From positions 74,944,806 to 75,008,805 of the forward strand of contig OY282608.1 of the NCBI GenBank assembly GCA_958298945.1: a stretch of DNA of 64,000 bases. Direction: 5' to 3'. The stretch is from Atherix ibis (Eukaryota; Arthropoda; Insecta; Diptera; Athericidae). This document shows positions 24,072 through 34,029 of this stretch, one piece after another. The notes under the pieces are model-generated. The model ran no database searches. It was not told the origin of the DNA and worked only from the letters and a program-made list of their open reading frames with translations. The translations under genes were made by a program, and so were the position numbers. Position 1 is the first letter of the stretch. Every line of letters starts with the position of its first letter.

Positions 24072-24721
24072 TTCGTTGGTTTGATGGTTTGTTGGCTTGT
24101 TAGTTTGTTGGTTTGTTGGTTTGTTTTTTTGTTGGTTTGTTGGCTTGTTGGTTGTTGGTTTGTTGGTTTGTTGGTTTGTTGGTTTATTTGTTTGTTGGTT
24201 TGTTGGCTTGTTGGTTTGTTGGTTTGTTGACTTGTTGGTTTGTTGGTTTGTTGGTTTCTTAGTTTGTTGGTTTGTTCGTTTTTTGGCTTGTTGCTTTTTT
24301 GGTTTGTTGGTTTGTTGGTTTGTTGGTTTGTTGGTTTGTTGGTTTTTTGGTTTGTTGGCTTGTTGGTTTGTTGGTTTGTTGCTTTGTTGGTTTCTTGGTT
24401 TGTTGATTTGTTGGTTTGTTGGTTTGTTGGTTTGTTGGTTTGTTGGTTTGTTCGCTTGTTCGTTTGTTGGTTTTTTGGTTCGTTGGTTTGTTAGCTTGTT
24501 GGTTTGTTGGTTTGTTGGTTTTTTCGTTTGTTGGTTTGTTGGTTACTTGGTTTGTTGGTTTGTTGGTTTGTTGGCTTGTTGGTTTATTGGTTTGTTGGTT
24601 TGTTGGTTTGTTGGTTTGTTGGTTTGTTTGTTTGTTCGTTTGGTCGTTTGGTCGTTTGTTGGCTTGTTGGTTTATTGGCTTGTTGGTTTGTTGGTTTGTT
24701 GGCTTGTTGGTTTGTTGGTTT
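23655..24721 (+). repeat. 1067-bp tandem duplication, copy 1
   Basis: All variants in this stretch recur 1067 bp downstream, including GTTCGTTTGTGCG at 23,670 and 24,737 and TTAGTTCGTTGG near 24,068 and 25,135. The copies abut at about 24,721/24,722. Confidence 0.9.
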
Positions 24722-25788
24722 GTTGGTTTGTTGGTTTGTTCGTTTGTGCGTTTGTTGGTTTGTTGGTTTGTTGGTTTGTTGGTTTGTTCGTTTGTTGGTT
24801 TGTTCGTTTGTTGGTTTGTTGGTTTGTTGGTTTGTTGATTTGTTGGTTTGTTCGTTTGTTCGTTTGTTGGCTTGTTGGTTTGTTGGTTTGTTGGTTTGTT
24901 CGTTTGTTGATTTGTTGGTTTGTTAGTTTTTTCGTTTGTTGGCTTGTTGGTTTGTTGGCTTGTTGGCTTGTTGCTTTGTTTATTTGTTTGTTGGTTACTT
25001 GGTTTGTTGGTTTGTTGGTTTGTTGGTTTTTTGGATTGTTGGTTTGTTGGTTTGTTGGTTTGTTGGTTAGTTGGCTTGTTGGTTTGTTGGTTTCTTTGTT
25101 TGTTGGTTTGTTCGTTTGTTGGCTTGTTGGTTTGTTAGTTCGTTGGTTTGATGGTTTGTTGGCTTGTTAGTTTGTTGGTTTGTTGGTTTGTTTTTTTGTT
25201 GGTTTGTTGGCTTGTTGGTTGTTGGTTTGTTGGTTTGTTGGTTTGTTGGTTTATTTGTTTGTTGGTTTGTTGGCTTGTTGGTTTGTTGGTTTGTTGACTT
25301 GTTGGTTTGTTGGTTTGTTGGTTTCTTAGTTTGTTGGTTTGTTCGTTTTTTGGCTTGTTGCTTTTTTGGTTTGTTGGTTTGTTGGTTTGTTGGTTTGTTG
25401 GTTTGTTGGTTTTTTGGTTTGTTGGCTTGTTGGTTTGTTGGTTTGTTGCTTTGTTGGTTTCTTGGTTTGTTGATTTGTTGGTTTGTTGGTTTGTTGGTTT
25501 GTTGGTTTGTTGGTTTGTTCGCTTGTTCGTTTGTTGGTTTTTTGGTTCGTTGGTTTGTTAGCTTGTTGGTTTGTTGGTTTGTTGGTTTTTTCGTTTGTTG
25601 GTTTGTTGGTTACTTGGTTTGTTGGTTTGTTGGTTTGTTGGCTTGTTGGTTTATTGGTTTGTTGGTTTGTTGGTTTGTTGGTTTGTTGGTTTGTTTGTTT
25701 GTTCGTTTGGTCGTTTGGTCGTTTGTTGGCTTGTTGGTTTATTGGCTTGTTGGTTTGTTGGTTTGTTGGCTTGTTGGTTTGTTGGTTT
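24722..25788 (+). repeat. 1067-bp tandem duplication, copy 2
   Basis: This second unit follows copy 1 with no spacer and I saw no difference between them. The 4.7-kb block at 26.2-30.9 kb contains only one such unit (about 29,828-30,895), so the extra unit belongs to this locus alone. Confidence 0.9.
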
Positions 25789-26214
25789 GTTGGTTAATTG
25801 GTTTATTTGTTTGTTAGTTTGTTTGTTTGTTGGTTTGTACGTTTGTTGGTTTGTTGGTTACTAGGTTTGTTGGTTTGTTCTTTTGGTCGTTTGTTGGTTT
25901 GTTGGTTTGTTGGTTTGTTCGTTTGTTGGTTTGTTGGTTTGTTGGTTTGTTCGTTTTTTGATTTGTTGGTTTGTTGGTTTGTTGGTTTGTTGGTTTGTTG
26001 GTTTGTTCGCTTGTTCGTTTGTTGGTTTTTTGGTTCGTTGGTTTGTTAGCTTGTTGGTTTGTTGGTTTGTTGGTTTATTGGTTTATTTGTTTGTTAGTTT
26101 GTTTGTTTGTTGGTTTGTACGTTTGTTGGTTTGTTGGTTACTAGGTTTGTTGGTTTGTTCTTTTGTTCGTTTGTTGGTTTGTTGGTTTGTTGGTTTGTTG
26201 GTTTGTTGGTTTGT
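25789..26214 (+). repeat. Satellite joint between the 4.7-kb blocks
   Basis: The left part (to about 25,970) matches 30,894-31,076 at offset 5106, with one visible change (TTTTGGTCG near 25,883 against TTTTGTTCG). About 25,960-26,065 repeats the variant order of 25,480-25,580. Only satellite units are present. Confidence 0.65.
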
Positions 26215-29200
26215 TCGTTTGTTGGTTTGTTGGTTTGTTGGTTTGTTGGTTTGTTGGTTTGTTGGCTTGTTGGTTTGTTGGTTTTTTGGTTTGTTGGTTT
26301 GTTGGTTTGTTGGTTTGTTGGTTTGTTTGTTTGTTGGTTTGTTGTTTGTTGGTTTGTTGGTTTGTTGGTTTGTTGGTTTGTTGGTTTGTTCGTTTGTGCG
26401 TTTGTTGGTTTGTTGGTTTGTTGGTTTGTTGGTTTGTTCGTTTGTTGGTTTGTTCGTTTGTTGGTTTGTTGGTTTGTTGGTTTGTTGATTTGTTGGTTTG
26501 TTCGTTTGTTCGTTTGTTGGCTTGTTGGTTTGTTGGCTTGTTGGTTTGTTCGTTTGTTGATTTGTTGGTTTGTTAGTTTTTTCGTTTGTTGGCTTGTTGG
26601 TTTGTTGGCTTGTTGGCTTGTTGCTTTGTTTATTTGTTTGTTGGTTACTTGGTTTGTTGGTTTGTTGGTTTGTTGGTTTTTTGGATTGTTGGTTTGTTGG
26701 TTTGTTGGTTTGTTGGTTAGTTGGCTTGTTGGTTTGTTGGTTTCTTTGTTTGTTGGTTTGTTCGTTTGTTGGCTTGTTGGTTTGTTAGTTTGTTGGTTTG
26801 TTGGTTTGTTGGTTAATTTGTTTGCTGGTTTGTTGCAGTGTTGGTTTGTTTGTTTGTTGGTTTGATGGTTTGTTGGTTTGTTGGTTTGTTGGTTTGTTGG
26901 TTTGTTGGTTTGTTCGTTTGTTGGCTTGTTGGTTTTGTTGGTTTGTTGGTTTGTTGGTTTGTTGGTTTGATGGTTTGTTGGTTTGTTGGTTTGATGGTTT
27001 GTTGGTTTGTTGGTTTGTATGTTTGTTGGTTTGCACGTTTGTTGGCTTATTGGTGTATTGGCTTGTTGGTTTGTTGGTTTGTTGGCTTGTTGGTTTGTTC
27101 GTTTGTTGGTTTGTTGGTTTTTTGGTTTGTTGGTTTGTTGGTTCGTCGGTTTGTTGGTTTGTTGGTTTGTTGGTTTTTTGGTTTGTTGGTTTGTTGGCTT
27201 GTTGGTTTATTGGTTTGTTGGTTTGTTGGTTTGTTGGTTTGTTGGTTACTTGGTTTGTTGGTTTATTGGTTTGTTGGCTTGTTGGTTTATTGGTTTTTTG
27301 GTTTGTTGGTTTGTTGGTTTGTTGCTTTGTTGGTTTGTTGGTTTGTTTGTTTGTTGGTTTGCTCGTTTGTTGGCTTATTGGTGTATTAGCTTGTTGGTTT
27401 GTTGGTTTGTTGGCTTGTTTGTTTGTTCGTTTGTTGGTTTGTTGGTTTGTTGGTTTCTTGGTTTGTTGGTTTATTTGTTTGTTGGTTTGTTTGTTTGTTG
27501 GTTTGTACGTTTGTTGGTTTGTTGGTTACTTGGTTTGTTGGTTTGTTCGTTTGTGCGTTTGTTGGTTTGTTGGTTTGTTGGTTTGTTGGTTTGTTGGTTT
27601 GTTCGTTTGTGCGTTTGTTGGTTTGTTGGTTTGTTGGTTTGTTTGTTTGTTCGTTTGTTCGTTTGTTGGTTTGTTGGTTTGTTGGTTTGATGGTTTGTTG
27701 GTTTGTTGGTTTGTTGGTTTGTTGGTTTGTTGGTTTGTTTGTTTGTTGGTTTGTTCGTTTGTTGGCTTGTGTGTTTGTTGGCTAGTTGGCTTGTTGGCTT
27801 GTGAGTTTGTTGGTTTAATGGTTTGTTTTTTTGTTTGGCTTGCTGGTTTGTTGGTTTGTTGGTTTGTTGGTTTATTTGTTTGTTGGTTTGTGGGCTTGTT
27901 GGTTTGTTGGTTTGTTGGCTTGTTGGTTTCTTGGTTTGTTGGTTTGTTTGTTTGTTCGTTTGGTCGTTTGTTGGCTTGTTGGTTTATTGGCTTGTTGGTT
28001 TGTTGGTTTGTTGGCTTGTTGGTTTGTTGGTTTGTTGGTTTATTGGTTTATTTGTTTGTTAGTTTGTTTGTTTGTTGGTTTGTACGTTTGTTGGTTTGTT
28101 GGTTACTAGGTTTGTTGGTTTGTTCTTTTGTTCGTTTGTTGGTTTGTTGGTTTGTTGGTTTGTTGGTTTGTTGGTTTGTTCGTTTGTTGGTTTGTTGGTT
28201 TGTTGGTTTGTTGGTTTTTTGGTTTATTGGTTTGTTGGTTTGTTGGTTTGTTGGTTTGTTGGTTTGTTGGTTTGTTGGTTTGTTGGTTTGTTGGTTTGTT
28301 GGTTTGTTGGTTTGTTAGTTTGTTGGTTTGTTGGCTTGTTGGTTTGTTGGCTTGTTGGCTTGTTAGTTTGTTGGTTTGTTGGTTTCTTTGTTTGTTGGTT
28401 TGTTCGTTTGTTGGCTTGTTGGCTTGTTAGTTTGTTGGTTTGTTGGTTTTGTTGGTTTGTTGGTTTATTTGTTTGTTGGTTTGTTGGTTTGTTGGTTTGT
28501 TGGTTTGTGGGTTTGTTTGTTTGTTGGTTTGATGGTTTGTTGGTTTGTTGGTTTGTTGGTTTGTTTGTTTGTTGGTTTGTTCGTTTGTTGGCTTGTGTGT
28601 TTGTTGGCTTGTTGGCTTGTTGGCTTGTGAGTTTGTTGGTTTGTTGGTTTGTTTTTTTGTTTGGCTTACTGGTTTGTTGGTTTGTTGGTTTATTTGTTTG
28701 TTGGTTTGTTGGCTTGTTGGTTTGTTGGTTTGTTGGCTTGTTGGTTTGTTGGTTTGTTAGTTTCTTTGTTTGTTGGTTTGTTCGTTTGTTGGTTTTTTGG
28801 TTTGTTGGTTTGTTGGTTTGTTGGTTTGTTGGTTTGTTGGATTGTTGGTTTGTTAGTTTGTTGGTTTGTTGGTTTGTTCGCTTGTTGGTTTTTTGGTTTG
28901 TTGGTTTGTTGGTTTGTTGGTTTGTTGGTTTGTTGGTTTGTTGGTTCGTTGGTTTGTTGGTTTGTTGGCTTGTTGTTTTGTTGGTTTGTTGGATTCTTTG
29001 TTTGTTGGTTTGTTCGTTTGTTGGCTTGTTGGTTTTGTTGGTTTGTTGGTTTGTTGGTTTGTTGGTTTGTTGGTTTGTTGGTTTGTTGGTTTGTTGGTTT
29101 GTTGGTTTGTTGGTTTGTATGTTTGTTGGTTTGCTCGTTTGTTGGCTTATTGGTGTATTGGCTTGTTGGTTTGTTGGTTTGTTGGCTTGTTGGTTTGTTC

Positions 29201-30898
29201 GTTTGTTGGTTTGTTGGTTTTTTGGTTTGTTGGTTTGTTGGTTCGTCGGTTTGTTGGTTTGTTGGTTTGTTGGTTTTTTGGTTTGTTGGTTTGTTGGCTT
29301 GTTGGTTTATTGGTTTGTTGGTTTGTTGGTTTGTTGGTTACTTGGTTTGTTGGTTTATTGGTTTGTTGGCTTGTTGGTTTATTGGTTTTTTGGTTTGTTG
29401 GTTTGTTGGTTTATTGGTTTGTTGGTTTGTTGGTTTGTTTGTTTGTTGGTTTGCTCGTTTGTTGGCTTATTGGTGTATTAGCTTGTTGGTTTGTTGGTTT
29501 GTTGGCTTGTTTGTTTGTTCGTTTGTTGGTTTGTTGGTTTGTTGGTTTGTTGGTTTGTTGGTTTGTTGGTTTATTTGTTTGTTGGTTTGTTTGTTTGTTG
29601 GTTTGCACGTTTGTTGGTTTGTTGGTTACTTGGTTTGTTGGTTTGTTCGTTTGTGCGTTTGTTGGTTTGTTGGTTTGTTGGTTTGTTGGTTTGTTGGTTT
29701 GTTGGTTTGTTGGTTTGTTGGCTTGTTGGTTTGTTGGTTTTTTGGTTTGTTGGTTTGTTGGTTTGTTGGTTTGTTGGTTTGTTTGTTTGTTGGTTTGTTG
29801 TTTGTTGGTTTGTTGGTTTGTTGGTTTGTTGGTTTGTTGGTTTGTTCGTTTGTGCGTTTGTTGGTTTGTTGGTTTGTTGGTTTGTTGGTTTGTTCGTTTG
29901 TTGGTTTGTTCGTTTGTTGGTTTGTTGGTTTGTTGGTTTGTTGATTTGTTGGTTTGTTCGTTTGTTCGTTTGTTGGCTTGTTGGTTTGTTGGTTTGTTGG
30001 TTTGTTCGTTTGTTGATTTGTTGGTTTGTTAGTTTTTTCGTTTGTTGGCTTGTTGGTTTGTTGGCTTGTTGGCTTGTTGCTTTGTTTATTTGTTTGTTGG
30101 TTACTTGGTTTGTTGGTTTGTTGGTTTGTTGGTTTTTTGGATTGTTGGTTTGTTGGTTTGTTGGTTTGTTGGTTAGTTGGCTTGTTGGTTTGTTGGTTTC
30201 TTTGTTTGTTGGTTTGTTCGTTTGTTGGCTTGTTGGTTTGTTAGTTCGTTGGTTTGATGGTTTGTTGGCTTGTTAGTTTGTTGGTTTGTTGGTTTGTTTT
30301 TTTGTTGGTTTGTTGGCTTGTTGGTTGTTGGTTTGTTGGTTTGTTGGTTTGTTGGTTTATTTGTTTGTTGGTTTGTTGGCTTGTTGGTTTGTTGGTTTGT
30401 TGACTTGTTGGTTTGTTGGTTTGTTGGTTTCTTAGTTTGTTGGTTTGTTCGTTTTTTGGCTTGTTGCTTTTTTGGTTTGTTGGTTTGTTGGTTTGTTGGT
30501 TTGTTGGTTTGTTGGTTTTTTGGTTTGTTGGCTTGTTGGTTTGTTGGTTTGTTGCTTTGTTGGTTTCTTGGTTTGTTGATTTGTTGGTTTGTTGGTTTGT
30601 TGGTTTGTTGGTTTGTTGGTTTGTTCGCTTGTTCGTTTGTTGGTTTTTTGGTTCGTTGGTTTGTTAGCTTGTTGGTTTGTTGGTTTGTTGGTTTTTTCGT
30701 TTGTTGGTTTGTTGGTTACTTGGTTTGTTGGTTTGTTGGTTTGTTGGCTTGTTGGTTTATTGGTTTGTTGGTTTGTTGGTTTGTTGGTTTGTTGGTTTGT
30801 TTGTTTGTTCGTTTGGTCGTTTGGTCGTTTGTTGGCTTGTTGGTTTATTGGCTTGTTGGTTTGTTGGTTTGTTGGCTTGTTGGTTTGTTGGTTTGTTG
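26215..30898 (+). repeat. 4.7-kb block, copy 2, containing 3.45-kb HOR copy C
   Basis: This is the second copy of the block at 20,050-24,721. The part from about 26,910 to 30,245 is a third copy (C) of the 3.45-kb HOR. It carries one 8-bp unit more than copy 1 and lacks the second 1067-bp unit. Confidence 0.88.
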
Positions 30899-33800
30899 GT
30901 TAATTGGTTTATTTGTTTGTTAGTTTGTTTGTTTGTTGGTTTGTACGTTTGTTGGTTTGTTGGTTACTAGGTTTGTTGGTTTGTTCTTTTGTTCGTTTGT
31001 TGGTTTGTTGGTTTGTTGGTTTGTTCGTTTGTTGGTTTGTTGGTTTGTTGGTTTGTTCGTTTTTTGATTTATTGGTTTGTTGGTTTGTTGGTTTGTTGGT
31101 TTGTTGGTTTGTTGGTTTGTTGGTTTGTTGTTTGTTGATTTGTTGGTTTGTTCGTTTGTTCGTTTGTTGGCTTGTTGGTTGTTCGTTTGTTGGTTTGTTG
31201 GTTTTTTGGTTTGTTGGTTTGTTGGCTTGTTGGTTTGTTGGTTTGTTGGTTTGTTGGTTTGTTGGTTTGTTGGTTTTTTGGTTTATTGGTTTGTTGGTTT
31301 GTTGGTTTGTTGGTTTGTTGGTTTGTTGGTTTGTTGGTTTGTTGGTTTGTTGGTTTGTTGGTTTGTTGGTTTGTTAGTTTGTTAGTTTGTTGGTTTGTTG
31401 GCTTGTTGGTTTGTTGGTTTGTTGGCTTGTTAGTTTGTTGGTTTGTTGGTTTCTTTGTTTGTTGGTTTGTTTGTTTGTTGGCTTGTTGGCTTGTTAGTTT
31501 GTTGGTTTGTTGGTTTGTTGGTTTATTTGTTTGTTGGTTTGTTGGTTTGTTGGTTTGTTGGTTTGTGGGTTTATTTGTTTGTTGGTTTCATGGTTTGTTG
31601 GTTTGTTGGTTTGTTGGTTTGTTTGTTTGTTGGTTTGTTCGTTTGTTGGCTTGTGTGTTTGTTGACTTGTTGGCTTATTGGCTTGTGAGTTTGTTGGTTT
31701 GTTGGTTTGTTTTTTTGTTTGGCTTGCTGGTTTGTTGGTTTGTTGGTTTGTTGGTTTATTTGTTTGTTGGTTTGTTGGCTTGTTGGTTTGTTGGTTTGTT
31801 GGCTTGTTGGTTTGTTGGTTTGTTAGTTTCTTTGTTTGTTGGTTTGTTCGTTTGTTGGTTTTTTGGTTTGTTGGTTTGTTGGTTTGTTGGTTTGTTGGTT
31901 TGTTGGTTTGTTGGTTTGTTGGTTTGTTAGTTTGTTGGTTTGTTGGTTTGTTCGCTTGTTGGTTTTTTGGTTTGTTGGTTTGTTGGTTTGTTGGTTTGTT
32001 GGTTTGTTGGTTTGTTGGTTTGTTGGTTCGTTGGTTTGTTGGTTTGTTGGCTTGTTGTTTTGTTGGTTTGTTGGATTCTTTGTTTGTTGGTTTGTTCGTT
32101 TGTTGGCTTGTTGGTTTTGTTGGTTTGTTGGTTTGTTGGTTTGTTGGTTTGTTGGTTTGTTGGTTTGTTGGTTTGTTGGTTTGTTGGTTTGTTGGTTTGT
32201 TGGTTTGTATGTTTGTTGGTTTGCTCGTTTGTTGGCTTATTGGTGTATTGGCTTGTTGGTTTGGTGGTTTGTTGGCTTGTTGGTTTGTTCGTTTGTTGGT
32301 TTGTTGGTTTTTTGGTTTGTTGGTTTGTTGGTTCGTCGGTTTGTTGGTTTGTTGGTTTGTTGGTTTTTTGGTTTGTTGGTTTGTTGGCTTGTTGGTTTGT
32401 TGGTTTGTTGGTTTGTTGGTTTGTTGGTTTGTTGGTTACTTGGTTTGTTGGTTTATTGGTTTGTTGGCTTGTTGGTTTATTGGTTTTTTGGTTTGTTGGT
32501 TTGTTGGTTTATTGGTTTGTTGGTTTGTTGGTTTGTTTGTTTGTTGGTTTGCTCGTTTGTTGGCTTATTGGTGTATTAGCTTGTTGGTTTGTTGGTTTGT
32601 TGGCTTGTTTGTTTGTTCGTTTGTTGGTTTATTGGTTTGTTGGTTTGTTGGTTTGTTGGTTTATTTGTTTGTTGGTTTGTTTGTTTGTTGGTTTGTACGT
32701 TTGTTGGTTTGTTGGTTACTTGGTTTGTTGGTTTGTTCGTTTGTGCGTTTGTTGGTTTGTTGGTTTGTTGGTTTGTTGGTTTGTTGGTTTGTTGGTTTGT
32801 TGGTTTGTTGGCTTGTTGGTTTGTTGGTTTTTTGGTTTGTTGGTTTGTTGGTTTGTTGGTTTGTTGGTTTGTTTGTTTGTTGGTTTGTTGTTTGTTGGTT
32901 TGTTGGTTTGTTGGTTTGTTGGTTTGTTGGTTTGTTCGTTTGTGCGTTTGTTGGTTTGTTGGTTTGTTGGTTTGTTGGTTTGTTCGTTTGTTGGTTTGTT
33001 CGTTTGTTGGTTTGTTGGTTTGTTGGTTTGTTGATTTGTTGGTTTGTTCGTTTGTTCGTTTGTTGGCTTGTTGGTTTGTTGGTTTGTTGGTATGTTCGTT
33101 TGTTGATTTGTTGGTTTGTTAGTTTTTTCGTTTGTTGGCTTGTTGGTTTGTTGGCTTGTTGGCTTGTTGCTTTGTTTATTTGTTTGTTGGTTACTTGGTT
33201 TGTTGGTTTGTTGGTTTGTTGGTTTTTTGGATTGTTGGTTTGTTAGTTTGTTGGTTTGTTGGTTAGTTGGCTTGTTGGTTTGTTGGTTTCTTTGTTTGTT
33301 GGTTTGTTCGTTTGTTGGCTTGTTGGTTTGTTAGTTTGTTGGTTTGTTGGTTTGTTGGTTAATTTGTTTGCTGGTTTGTTGCAGTGTTGGTTTGTTTGTT
33401 TGTTGGTTTGATGGTTTGTTGGTTTGTTGGTTTGTTGGTTTGTTGGTTTGTTGGTTTGTTTGTTTGTTGGTTTGTTCGTTTGTTGGCCTGTTGGTTTGTT
33501 AGTTTGTTGGTTTGATGGTTTGTTGGCTTGTTAGTTTGTTGGTTTGTTGGTTTGTTTTTTTGTTGGTTTGTTGGCTTGTTGGTTGTTGGTTTGTTGGTTT
33601 GTTGGTTTGTTGGTTTATTTGTTTGTTGGTTTGTTGGCTTGTTGGTTTGTTGGTTTGTTGACTTGTTGGTTTGTTGGTTTGTTGGTTTCTTAGTTTGTTG
33701 GTTTGTCCGTTTGTTGGCTTGTTGCTTTTTTGGTTTGTTGGTTTGTTGGTTTGTTGGTTTGTTGGTTTTTTGGTTTGTTGGCTTGTTGGTTTGTTGGTTT

Positions 33801-34029
33801 GTTGGTTTGTTGGTTTCTTGGTTTGTTGATTTGTTGGTTTGTTGGTTTGTTGGTTTGTTGGTTTGTTGGTTTGTTCGCTTGTTCGTTTGTTGGTTTTTTG
33901 GTTTGTTGGTTTGTTGGCTTGTTGGTTTGTTGGTTTGTTGGTTTTTTCGTTTGTTGGTTTGTTGGTTACTTGGTTTGTTGGTTTGTTGGTTTGTTGGCTT
34001 GTTGGTTTATTGGTTTGTTGGTTTGTTGG
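30899..34029 (+). repeat. Satellite with a partial copy of the 3.45-kb HOR core
   Basis: About 31,700-33,400 is related to the core found at 341-1998, 11,380-13,044 and 19,028-20,700. It starts at a GGCTTGCTGG marker (31,721) and ends at GCAGTG (33,381). From about 33,510 to 34,220 it resembles 2,115-2,807, with one 8-bp unit fewer and small variants such as TTTGTCCG near 33,703. The 7-bp unit in GGTTGTTCG, typical of the next zone, first appears near 31,178. Confidence 0.75.

Larger units (their letters stand above)
20050..24721 (+). repeat. 4.7-kb block, copy 1 (offset 6165-6173)
   Basis: This block matches 26,215-30,898 at offset 6165. The offset becomes 6173 after one extra 8-bp unit in copy 2, between about 28,200 and 28,330. 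Shared markers include GCAGTG at 20,670 (26,835), GGCTTGCTGG at 21,672 (27,837) and GGCTTACTGG at 22,490 (28,663). I saw one clear substitution: TTGGCTTG near 26,538 where copy 1 has TTGGTTTG near 20,373. Confidence 0.88.
355..31730 (+). repeat. GGCTTGCTGG landmark unit, 14 copies, left half only
   Basis: This marker, preceded by a run of seven T and TTTG, starts at 355, 5838, 7248, 9320, 11394, 16150, 16951, 18225, 19042, 21672, 22490, 27837, 28663 and 31721. The copies at 19042, 22490 and 28663 share one change (GGCTTACTGG), as expected if they descend from one another through the 3448-bp and 6173-bp duplications. I found none right of 32 kb. Confidence 0.88.
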
